From assembly GCF_001006285.1 (NCBI RefSeq), contig NZ_LBBT01000018.1, positions 1 to 50,506 of the forward strand: 50,506 bases of DNA. Reading direction: 5' to 3'. The stretch comes from Paraclostridium benzoelyticum. Its GTDB lineage: Bacteria > Bacillota > Clostridia > Peptostreptococcales > Peptostreptococcaceae. A program made the position numbers and the translations under genes. Every line of letters starts with the position of its first letter. Position 1 is the first letter of the stretch. Shown here piece by piece: positions 1-7,350 of the stretch. The notes under the pieces are model-generated. The model made no database searches. It was not told where the DNA came from and saw only the letters and a list, made by a program, of their open reading frames with translations.

Positions 1-497
1 AAAATTATAACTACATTAACTGGTATTGTTAAAATAATACATATATAATACTTTTTATCATTATATATCTTTTGTAGTCTATCAAAAAAATAGATGCCTG
101 TAAAAATAATAATAAAGTTTATTGCAATATCTAATATTATCATGTGAATAGCTTCATACTTAAGTGAGCACTGTAAAATCCAATATATACTACACTCTAT
201 AAAAATATAAAATAGACTATACATAAGAGAGTTAATAATAGATTCTTTCATATCAATTTTATAAGTAATTTTACATATCAATGATAAAATTGATATTATT
301 ACTATTAAAATCTGTAATACAACAACTCCAAAAGGCATACCATCTTTAATTAAAGCTATTAATAATATTAAAATTAATATAAAGCGAATATTATTTTTGA
401 TGTTATAGGCATAACCTCTTTTATTCATCAACATAAAAAATAAAACTATAAATATAACCATATTTATCCTAGCTAGAACATAATAAAAATCTAACAT
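1..497 (-). CDS. Membrane sensor domain of an AgrC-like histidine kinase (partial, C-terminus off window)
   Basis: An open frame starts with ATG at 497 and runs unbroken to the window edge, giving 165 residues without a stop. The sequence is very hydrophobic, with about five probable membrane segments separated by short Lys/Arg-rich loops, the usual N-terminal sensor layout of AgrC/ComD-type kinases. No kinase domain is visible because the gene continues beyond base 1. Its start overlaps the stop of the upstream LytTR response regulator by a few bases, so the two are translationally coupled, as in many regulator-kinase pairs. The kinase identity rests on this context plus the membrane topology. 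A different integral membrane protein is possible. Confidence 0.6.
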   Translation of the reverse strand, partial: MLDFYYVLARINMVIFIVLFFMLMNKRGYAYNIKNNIRFILILILLIALIKDGMPFGVVVLQILIVIISILSLICKITYKIDMKESIINSLMYSLFYIFIECSIYWILQCSLKYEAIHMIILDIAINFIIIFTGIYFFDRLQKIYNDKKYYICIILTIPVNVVII

Positions 498-1201
498 AAG
501 ATCTCCTCTATCAACTCAAAAAATTTCTCTTTAGTTTCCTTAAATCTATATCTACTTACAGGTACTTCTTCACTATCTTCAAGTATGGCAACATATTGTT
601 TTATAGATTTTACGTAATCTAAATTAACTAAAAAACTCTTGTGGCATCTAAAAAATCTACTACAATCTATATCCTTCTCAAAATTGCTCATGGTTCCCTT
701 TGTTTTATAAGTTTTGGTTAATGTATGTATAGTTATATTTTCTTTTTGAACTTCTATATAAGTTATTTCATTTATATCTAATTTAATTTGATTGCCATGT
801 TCCTTTACTATAATATATTTATTTTTTATCTCTACTTCTTTAATACAGTTTATTATATTATTTTTTAAGTTTTCATATTTTACTGGCTTTACTAAATACC
901 TATAAGCTCTTACCTCATATCCTTCTAGTGCATATTCGATTAAAGATGTAATAAATATAATTTCCACCTTATTGTCTAAAATCCTAATTTTTCTAGCTGT
1001 ATCCATCCCATTAATTTCATCTAATTGTATATCTAGTAAAACTATATCAAAATCTTTAGAGTAACTTTCAAGTAGTTCTTCTCCTGAACTAAATATATCT
1101 AATTTATATTGTAATGAAAGACTTTTAAACGCTTCATTAATATACCCTTCTAGTAACTCTTGTTGATCCTTTTCATCTTCACAAATTGCTATCCTAATCA
1201 T
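491..1201 (-). CDS. LytTR-family response regulator (AgrA/VirR type)
   Basis: 236 residues, normal for the family. The receiver domain spans about 1-120, with the acidic pocket E8-D9-E10, phospho-acceptor D57 in LLDIQL, and the conserved Lys in YLVKPVKY near 104. A LytTR DNA-binding domain follows at about 135-232, with the typical FFRCHKSFLVNLDYV segment and a VPVSRYR motif. Such regulators bind direct repeats upstream of target genes after phosphorylation, commonly in peptide quorum sensing or bacteriocin control. A GGGGG ribosome site lies just upstream of the ATG. It is followed by the partial membrane kinase, with overlapping stop and start. No AgrB or AgrD gene is visible in the window, so the signal is unknown. 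Confidence 0.9.
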   Translation of the reverse strand: MIRIAICEDEKDQQELLEGYINEAFKSLSLQYKLDIFSSGEELLESYSKDFDIVLLDIQLDEINGMDTARKIRILDNKVEIIFITSLIEYALEGYEVRAYRYLVKPVKYENLKNNIINCIKEVEIKNKYIIVKEHGNQIKLDINEITYIEVQKENITIHTLTKTYKTKGTMSNFEKDIDCSRFFRCHKSFLVNLDYVKSIKQYVAILEDSEEVPVSRYRFKETKEKFFELIEEILC

Positions 1202-1316
1202 AATACCCCCTTATGTCTTATAGAAGATTTCAACTTATCTATATACGTACACTTTAGGATAACATTTTTAAATCATTTTTATCAATACTCAAGTATAAGT
1301 AGTGTTAATTAATCGT

Positions 1317-1353
1317 AAAAAACCATACTGAATAAAATTCAGTATGGTTTTTA
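1317..1353. terminator. Bidirectional intrinsic terminator
   Basis: A 13-bp perfect hairpin (1321-1333 with 1337-1349) with a 3-nt loop is flanked by A and T runs. It lies downstream of the nitroreductase-fold gene on the minus strand and ahead of the LytTR regulator. Confidence 0.85.
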
Positions 1354-1378
1354 ATTCTATATAAGTAAATCTAAAGTT

Positions 1379-2188
1379 TTATATACTACAGTATCCTATA
1401 ACTTCATAGTCTTCAGGTATATTATAATCTTTATCTATTTTATCTAAATTCCATTTTAAATCAAATAAAGTTGTATCTATTATTAACCCGAAATATAACA
1501 TAGCTATTCCAGCATCTATACCTATCTCGTAATTGCTAGTAAAATCATCTTTTTTAACTGCTAGTATAATTTTTCCTCCATCTATTATAAATCTCCATGG
1601 TTGTCTATTAAGAGTTGATGGTGCCATTCTAGCGTAACTAAATGCATCAAGAAGACCTCTTTCTTCTAGCTCATCTATACTTGTATTTATTCCCCATTTA
1701 TCCATATATACAATTTTTTCTACTCCTAATCTTTCTGATCCACTCTTATTTTTAATGTTTTTATCAATTCCATAACCTAACGCTATAATCGCAGTTACCT
1801 CTTTATTTGATGAAATATTTAATTTTTCTTTTATAATATCACTATCATTAAAAGTTACCCAACATGAGTCAATATCTAAATCCCTAGCTTTTAAGATTAA
1901 TTTTTCTCCTATATATCCGCTATTTTCAATGTATCCCTGTTTAACATCTGATAATATAACAGCGTAACTAGGAGCTTTTATCATATGTCCATTATATCCA
2001 GCTACATTTTTTAATTTTTCATAAGTTTCCTCGTTGTCAAATATTTTTAACTCTATATTCAATTCGGGTAATAATTTTTTAGACTTTTTTATGTAGCTTT
2101 CTATTTCATTAAAACATTCTGATTCTATAGCTTTCTCTTTAAAATCTCTTACTGACTTCCCATCTAATATAAGTTTTTTATAATTCAT
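1379..2188 (-). CDS. Nitroreductase-fold protein (TM1586-type)
   Basis: 269 residues from the chosen start. The region around 185-205 reads SYARMAPSTLNRQPWRF, the FMN-contacting A-PS-N-QPWRF signature of nitroreductases. The protein looks like two tandem half-domains, the N-terminal half (1-150) being a divergent repeat, as in the TM1586-like group. The function would be FMN-dependent reduction with an unknown substrate. An in-frame ATG exists 24 bases upstream at 2212, but a strong AAAGGGGGAT ribosome site lies inside that extension, 7 nt before the ATG at 2188, so I place the start there. It is monocistronic and closed by the terminator near 1320-1350. Confidence 0.75.
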   Translation of the reverse strand: MNYKKLILDGKSVRDFKEKAIESECFNEIESYIKKSKKLLPELNIELKIFDNEETYEKLKNVAGYNGHMIKAPSYAVILSDVKQGYIENSGYIGEKLILKARDLDIDSCWVTFNDSDIIKEKLNISSNKEVTAIIALGYGIDKNIKNKSGSERLGVEKIVYMDKWGINTSIDELEERGLLDAFSYARMAPSTLNRQPWRFIIDGGKIILAVKKDDFTSNYEIGIDAGIAMLYFGLIIDTTLFDLKWNLDKIDKDYNIPEDYEVIGYCSI

Positions 2189-2270
2189 AAATAATCCCCC
2201 TTTTAAATTCATTTATATACTTATACCCACTTTCTATTTAATATAATTATTTTTTCAGAAATTTCTTAAA

Positions 2271-3401
2271 TTAATCATTTAAATTTACTTTACTCATTAA
2301 AACATCATATCCTGTATATGCAAGTGCTAAAGTTCCTATAAGTAGTCTTTCATGTGCAAAAGGTGTTATAGTAGCATCTGCCATGTTTACACTATGACCT
2401 GTTACATTACAATTAGATATTCCTATATAAGGATGTATTGTAGGTGTTTTATGACTTACATTTCCTATATCGCTTGATCCTGTATCTTTTGCTTCATAAA
2501 TATCTTTTACCCCAAGCTTTCTTAGGTTCTTACTAAAAGCCTCTGATAAGCTCTTATTAGTTTTTAAATTATCATTAGGTAATTCATATCTTGTGATCTC
2601 TAGTTTTGAACCCGTCATAAGTGCAGCTCCTTTTGCAATATTTTTTACTTTTACTAATACATCATCTAGTATCTCTTTTTTAGATGCTCTAAAGTAAAAT
2701 TGAGCTATAGCTTTATCTGGAACAATATTTGCAGCTACGCCTCCATTAGTTATAATTCCATGTATTCTAACATCTGGAGTGACATGTTGTCGTAAAGCAT
2801 CAATTCCATTGAATAACTGAATAACACTATTTAAAGCATTTATTCCATCTTGTGGACAAGAAGCCGCATGTGCAGTTTTTCCTGTGTAAGTAAATTGTAA
2901 TGGATAAAGTGCCATAGATGTACCACTTTCTATAGTTTTATCTGATGGATGGACCATCATTGCAACATCTAGTTCATCAAATACTCCCTGTTCTGCAAAA
3001 ACAACTTTAGCTCCATTAGTTTCTTCAGCAGGCGTTCCATAAACTATAATCTTACCTCCAATATCATCTAAAACTTTACTTAGAATAACACCAGCACCTG
3101 CTGACATTGCTCCTATCATGTTATGTCCACACCCATGCCCTATTTCTGGCAATGCATCATATTCACATAAATATCCTATAGTTGGACCTTCTTTTTTACT
3201 ATCATAAGTTGCTCTAAATGCAGTTTTTATACCTAAAAATTCTGTTTCTATTTCAAAGTCATGCTCTTGTAAAAAAGAAGTTAATTTTTCTACAGCCTTG
3301 TACTCTTCATTCCCAAGTTCTGGATTGTGATATATAAAATCACTAATTTCACATAATTCTTTATGTATTTCTTTTCCCTTTTCAAATAATATAGACTTCA
3401 T
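2271..3401 (-). CDS. M20-family amidohydrolase/peptidase (AbgB/HipO-like)
   Basis: 376 residues, the standard length for M20D amidohydrolases. Metal ligands are visible: GHGCGHN at 88-94, the catalytic Glu pair in PAEETNG at 125-130, H151 in MMVHPSD, and TAHAAS near 176, which opens the dimerisation domain. Family members hydrolyse N-acyl amino acids, aminobenzoyl-glutamate or dipeptides in the cytoplasm. The gene is preceded by AGGAGGT and by a T-box leader, so expression should respond to an uncharged tRNA. This fits a role in releasing an amino acid from a conjugate or peptide. The substrate cannot be read from sequence. Confidence 0.85.
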   Translation of the reverse strand: MKSILFEKGKEIHKELCEISDFIYHNPELGNEEYKAVEKLTSFLQEHDFEIETEFLGIKTAFRATYDSKKEGPTIGYLCEYDALPEIGHGCGHNMIGAMSAGAGVILSKVLDDIGGKIIVYGTPAEETNGAKVVFAEQGVFDELDVAMMVHPSDKTIESGTSMALYPLQFTYTGKTAHAASCPQDGINALNSVIQLFNGIDALRQHVTPDVRIHGIITNGGVAANIVPDKAIAQFYFRASKKEILDDVLVKVKNIAKGAALMTGSKLEITRYELPNDNLKTNKSLSEAFSKNLRKLGVKDIYEAKDTGSSDIGNVSHKTPTIHPYIGISNCNVTGHSVNMADATITPFAHERLLIGTLALAYTGYDVLMSKVNLND

Positions 3402-3434
3402 ATCTTACCTCCTGTTTAATTTTACATTTAATAA

Positions 3435-3760
3435 AATAAAAAACCTCTTAGCAATATGCTAAGAGGCGAATTTACGCGGTACCACTCTTATTGGTAAATT
3501 TATTAATATTAAAAATGATAACAATCTTGATAATAAAAAAAGCCCCTTGGAATAAAATCCAAGAGGCGAACTATCTCCGCGTTACCACTCTTATTGGTAA
3601 TAAACTTACCCACTCAATCTCTTAAGGCGAGCAACCTACTGCAATACTTAGTTTCCTGCAGTCTTCTCCAAAGTTCTTTTCACATAAACATCAATGTTTA
3701 GATTCCACCATCCTAAACTCTCTATAAAATTAATTCATGCTACTCTCTTTTTCATCGAAT
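3435..3760 (-). promoter_or_regulatory. T-box leader with duplicated antiterminator/terminator module
   Basis: Read on the minus strand, a Stem I region starts near 3755 (GAGAGTAG at its base, GGTGGAA in the distal part). It is followed by the T-box sequence AGAGTGGTAACGCGG (3577-3591) and a terminator hairpin with a T run (3534-3567). About 40 nt further on, a second T-box core AGAGTGGTACCGCG (3475-3490) and a second terminator (3435-3467) follow, with no room for another Stem I. A helix of GCATGAA with TTTATGT closes a putative specifier loop containing GTGAAAAGAAC (3673-3683). By spacing, AGA (Arg) is the best candidate specifier and AAG (Lys) the alternative. The element directly precedes the M20 amidohydrolase. 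Confidence 0.9.
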
Positions 3761-3898
3761 TTTCATAGTTTTCATTTATTTTATAATATTATATTTATAA
3801 TGTCAATGTTTTACTAACTATCAAGCTTATTATATTCCAAAATCTTTTTTTAGTTTAAACATAAATAAAAAACACACTAATTCCGAAAGTTAATGACT

Positions 3899-5263
3899 TT
3901 AATAAGTTACATCTATAGTTGTGTTTTCTTTTGATAATTTCTTTGATAAAATTATAAAATAAATTACACATAATATAATTTGTACAGCTGTAGACATTGG
4001 TGTAGCAAGGCCTACTCTAAATAATGATACAGGTATGATTTTGCTCATAAGATATGCTACAGGTATCCTTACTCCAAAAGCACCTATTATTCCTTGTATC
4101 ATTACAAATGTTGTTTTTCCACATCCATTGAAATAACCTACCATACTAAACATAATTGCAGTTAAAAGACAATCGATTCCATACGCTTTCATATATTCCC
4201 ATGCTGCTAAAACTACATCTTTATCCTTAGAGAACATGCCTGCAAGTATATTTCCATGGAAAAATGTAGTATAAAACATTATAATACCACAACACAATGA
4301 AGCTGAAATAGCATAAATAAGAACTTTCCTTGACCTATCGTATTTTTTAGCTCCATAGTTTTGTGCAACAAATGCAGATACAGCTTGAGAAAAAGCTGAT
4401 GGTATTAGCATTATAAATCCAACAAGTTTTTCTGCAACACCAATTCCTGCTGATGGAATAACTCCCATTGAATTTCCTATTATCATAATTACAAGAAAAG
4501 ACATATGTACAAGTCCATCTTGTAATGCTATTGGGGTTCCATATTTGATTATCTTTGAAGTTAAATTTTTATGAAACTTTATACTGTTCTTAGAAAACTC
4601 AAAAGGAAGTCCTCTTTTTTTAATAATAACTACCGATAATATAACACTAATTGCCTGAGCCATTATAGTAGCCAACGCAGCACCCATAACGGCCATTTTA
4701 AATATTCCAACAAATATTAAATCTCCTATAATATTTGTCACACATGCAATTCCTACTGTGATAAGTGGAGTTTTTGAATCACCTAACCCCCTAAATACTC
4801 CTCCTATAATATTGTACGCAATTATAAAAACAGATCCTGAGGCACAAATTTTTATATATACCGTGGTACTATCAAAGGCCTCTTTTGGGGTATGCATAAA
4901 AGTTGAAATAGGTGAAGCAAAAGTAACAGTTAAAATAGTTATAACTATCGCTATGATAGCAAAGATTGAAATACCACTTCCTACAACATCTCCAGCTTCT
5001 TTTGATTTACCTTCTCCAAGCTTTTGCCCTATAAGTATTGTGATACCCATAGTTAATCCTGTAATTATTACAGTTATAGTCATCATTACTTGACTGCCAG
5101 TTGAAACTGCTGATACATCTGCTGCATTTCCAAATTGACCTACTATAAGCAAATCAACCGCTCCATACATAGTTTGCAAAAATAATGCAATCAGTATAGG
5201 TATAGTAAATTTTAATAAAGGAGAAAATATTTTTCCCTCTGTAAAATTAGATATTTTTGACAT
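3899..5263 (-). CDS. MATE-family multidrug efflux transporter
   Basis: 454 residues with about 12 hydrophobic segments in two homologous halves, the size and pattern of MatE proteins. Family-like stretches include FTIPILIALFLQTMYGAVDLLIVG near the N-terminus and GIGVAEKLVGF in the second half. Family members export cationic compounds through the cytoplasmic membrane using a Na+ or H+ gradient. The gene has an AGGAGG site 7 nt before its ATG and lies directly downstream of a MarR regulator, with a MarR-like operator in the gap. It is therefore probably derepressed by the drug or metabolite that binds MarR. Confidence 0.9.
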   Translation of the reverse strand: MSKISNFTEGKIFSPLLKFTIPILIALFLQTMYGAVDLLIVGQFGNAADVSAVSTGSQVMMTITVIITGLTMGITILIGQKLGEGKSKEAGDVVGSGISIFAIIAIVITILTVTFASPISTFMHTPKEAFDSTTVYIKICASGSVFIIAYNIIGGVFRGLGDSKTPLITVGIACVTNIIGDLIFVGIFKMAVMGAALATIMAQAISVILSVVIIKKRGLPFEFSKNSIKFHKNLTSKIIKYGTPIALQDGLVHMSFLVIMIIGNSMGVIPSAGIGVAEKLVGFIMLIPSAFSQAVSAFVAQNYGAKKYDRSRKVLIYAISASLCCGIIMFYTTFFHGNILAGMFSKDKDVVLAAWEYMKAYGIDCLLTAIMFSMVGYFNGCGKTTFVMIQGIIGAFGVRIPVAYLMSKIIPVSLFRVGLATPMSTAVQIILCVIYFIILSKKLSKENTTIDVTY

Positions 5264-5284
5264 ATATCATCCTCCTATTTTTAT

Positions 5285-5304
5285 GTTTTGTGCAAAACAA
5301 TATT
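5285..5304. promoter_or_regulatory. Putative MarR operator upstream of MATE gene
   Basis: Contains TTTTG-TG-CAAAA, an inverted repeat, followed by CAATATT. The same minus-strand string AATATTGTTTTGYAC occurs at the promoter of the marR gene (5803-5825), which suggests that one protein binds both sites. Confidence 0.5.
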
Positions 5305-5339
5305 CATCTAAATATAAACGTTATTGGAAATCCAAATGG

Positions 5340-5783
5340 TTATTCTATACTATTTCTTATTTTATTAAGTACATTTTGAAATACTTTCAATTCTTCTTCC
5401 GTTATGTTTTCTGATAACTTATTTTCTATTAAATCAATTGCATCAGATATTTTTTCATAAATCTTTATAGACTTTTCTGTTAAAACTATTTTTTTTAATC
5501 GTCCATCTTCCTTAACAGGCACCCTTTCTATTAAACTACTTTTTTCCATATTGTTTAACATTAAACTAATTGATGAACGTTTTAAATCAAATACACTCTC
5601 CAAGTCCTTTTGAAATACGTCCTTATCCTTACCTTCATTACATATAAAATCTATTACATAAGCCTGTGATATGGTTAAATTATCATCAATTGCACTGATT
5701 ACAGACGCATCCATCTTTCTTGAAATTATGTGATTAATTTTACTAATATCAAGACCTAACTTAAGCTTTTCTTTATTTATCAT
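5340..5783 (-). CDS. MarR-family transcriptional regulator
   Basis: 147 residues, typical for MarR. A winged HTH is seen at about 50-110: LESVFDLKRSSISLMLNNMEK is the recognition region and VKEDGRLKKIVLTEKS is the wing with the conserved D-R. The N- and C-terminal helices would form the dimer interface. The gene precedes the MATE exporter in the same direction, 76 bp apart. Its own promoter overlaps a palindrome shared with the gap before the exporter, consistent with autorepression and repression of the pump. A GAGGTG ribosome site precedes the ATG. Confidence 0.88.
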   Translation of the reverse strand: MINKEKLKLGLDISKINHIISRKMDASVISAIDDNLTISQAYVIDFICNEGKDKDVFQKDLESVFDLKRSSISLMLNNMEKSSLIERVPVKEDGRLKKIVLTEKSIKIYEKISDAIDLIENKLSENITEEELKVFQNVLNKIRNSIE

Positions 5784-5802
5784 ATAAACACCTCAACATA
5801 AA

Positions 5803-5849
5803 TTTGTTTAGTACAAAACAATATTAACTATTCTTACTCTTTGTGTCAA
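5803..5849 (-). promoter_or_regulatory. marR promoter with overlapping operator
   Basis: On the minus strand, TTGACA (5844-5849) is separated by 17 nt from TAATAT (5821-5826), a near-consensus sigma-A promoter. The inverted repeat TTTGT-N5-ACAAA with flanking AATATT (5803-5825) begins inside the -10 box, the position expected for a repressor site. Confidence 0.65.
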
Positions 5850-5875
5850 TAAAATATTATAAATTTTTATGAAAT

Positions 5876-5900
5876 AAAAAAAGACAGATTTCTCTGCCTT
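5876..5900 (-). terminator. Intrinsic terminator after the 102-residue protein gene
   Basis: On the minus strand GGCAGA-GAAA-TCTGTC (5883-5898) is followed by a run of seven T. It closes the gene at 5924-6232. Confidence 0.75.
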
Positions 5901-5923
5901 TTATTTATATAATTATTTTCAAA

Positions 5924-6232
5924 TTAAAAATATCCTTTTTCAATACCTTCTTTATATTGTTTTTCTCGATACTCCCTATTATAAGCTTTATCTTTAAATT
6001 CATTAACTTTACTGATATCAAAGAAACTTTCCTTAAGCTCTCTTCCTCCTGTGATTGTTATAATAAAACAACTTTCAACTTCATTGGAATCGGATAACTC
6101 TACATAATAATGCTTAAGTTCATCTTTAATAGCGCTCATATACTCGCTTACTCTTGGAATATAATATTTAAAATTGTGATTGTCTAAAAATTCTACAAGT
6201 TCCTCTCTGGTATTAAAGCTATAGTTCTTCAT
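5924..6232 (-). CDS. Small conserved-looking protein of unknown function
   Basis: 102 residues, not recognised. It is soluble, rich in Tyr, Glu and Lys, with no signal peptide or membrane segment. The N-terminal half looks like an alpha/beta fold (FNTREELVEFLDNHNF, then HYYVELSDS and SCFIITITGG strands), and the C-terminus is a charged helix rich in K, E and Y. It has a good AAGGAG site 7 nt before the ATG and its own terminator, which supports a real gene. It stands alone between the marR promoter region and a divergent YitT gene. Confidence 0.65.
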   Translation of the reverse strand: MKNYSFNTREELVEFLDNHNFKYYIPRVSEYMSAIKDELKHYYVELSDSNEVESCFIITITGGRELKESFFDISKVNEFKDKAYNREYREKQYKEGIEKGYF

Positions 6233-6440
6233 ATGTATCTCCTTTTAAAATTATGTTTATATATTTATTATCTCTTCTTTTTTTATAATTATTAAATATT
6301 ACACATTTAATAATTATCTATGTATATATTTTTATCTCTATTAACATTTTATACAAAATTTCATGATATACTTAAATATGTGGAAATTATTGTAAAATCA
6401 ATAAAAAAGTTTCCAAGTTTAAAAAGGATGGTGATGGGAA

Positions 6441-7304
6441 TTGATTTTAAAAGATAAGAAATACAAGTATCTTTTTGAACTTATAATTTTAGCATTAGGA
6501 TGTTTTATAATGTCTGTTGGACTTAATATGTTCTTAGAGCCATATATGATAGCGTCAGGTGGACTTACAGGTCTTGCAATAGTCCTTAAAAGTATTTTTA
6601 ATACTCCTTTATGGCTTATAAACTTAGTTTTCAACATCCCTTTGTTTATATTTGGAGTTAAGATTCTTGGTAAGAAAGATGCTATAAAGACTTTGATAGG
6701 AATTTTATTACTTACATTTTTCTTGAAAGTCACAGAACCTCTAACTTCAGCTTTTCAAACTAATGATATATTGTTATCATCAATTGCAGGTGGTATAGTT
6801 GTTGGGATAAGTCTTGGAATGTTGTTTAGAATAGATGCATCTACTGGTGGAACAGAACTTGCTTGCCTTATTTTAAATAAGGTTTTTCCATTTATATCTA
6901 TTTCTGTTTTCATGTTTATAATAGATGGCTTAGTAATAGCTTTAGCAGGACTTGTTTCTAAAAATATTCAAATAGCTCTATATGCTATAATATCTTTATA
7001 TATTTCAGTCAAAATTTGTGACACTATTGTTGAGGGATTTGATTTTTCTAAATCTTTTATAATTATAACTGATAATCCCGATGAGATTTCTGATTCAATT
7101 ATGAAAAACCTAGAAAGAGGAGTTACTTTTTTAGAAGGCCGTGGAGGATATTCAAAGCAAAAGAAAGATGTTTTATTAGTCGTAGTTTCTCGACGTGAAG
7201 AAGTTATTTTGAGAAAACTTGTTAATGAAATTGATCCTTTAGCATTTGTTATAATAAATAATGCTTATGAAGTACTTGGAGAAGGTTTTACTAGAAAAGT
7301 TTAG
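6441..7304 (+). CDS. YitT-family membrane protein (DUF161/DUF2179)
   Basis: 287 residues. Five or six membrane segments fill positions 10-190, with the family-like stretches ASGGLTGLAI and RIDASTGGTELACL. A cytoplasmic DUF2179-type domain follows at about 205-287, with FLEGRGGYSKQKKDVLLVVVSRRE and a final GEGFTRK. Members are transporters or channels of mostly unknown substrate with a PII-like C-terminal domain. The start is a TTG: an in-frame stop lies 9 nt upstream, and the next Met is inside the first membrane segment. The ribosome site (AAGGATGG) is weak. The gene ends in a bidirectional terminator. Confidence 0.85.
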   Translation: MILKDKKYKYLFELIILALGCFIMSVGLNMFLEPYMIASGGLTGLAIVLKSIFNTPLWLINLVFNIPLFIFGVKILGKKDAIKTLIGILLLTFFLKVTEPLTSAFQTNDILLSSIAGGIVVGISLGMLFRIDASTGGTELACLILNKVFPFISISVFMFIIDGLVIALAGLVSKNIQIALYAIISLYISVKICDTIVEGFDFSKSFIIITDNPDEISDSIMKNLERGVTFLEGRGGYSKQKKDVLLVVVSRREEVILRKLVNEIDPLAFVIINNAYEVLGEGFTRKV

Positions 7305-7315
7305 TATAAAATACT

Positions 7316-7347
7316 AAAGCCATGAAGATATTAATCTTCATGGCTTT
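7316..7347. terminator. Bidirectional intrinsic terminator
   Basis: A 14-bp perfect stem (7316-7329 with 7334-7347) with an ATTA loop and flanking A/T runs lies between the convergent YitT gene and the FtsX permease operon. Confidence 0.9.
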
Positions 7348-7350
7348 TTA

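Noticed and set aside
1-1201. Complete agr quorum-sensing locus
   Set aside because: Only the regulator and part of a membrane protein are in the window; no AgrB or AgrD can be seen.
2271-3401. M20 amidohydrolase as part of the purine pathway
   Set aside because: It is over 30 kb away, has its own T-box control and is of the amino-acyl amidohydrolase type.
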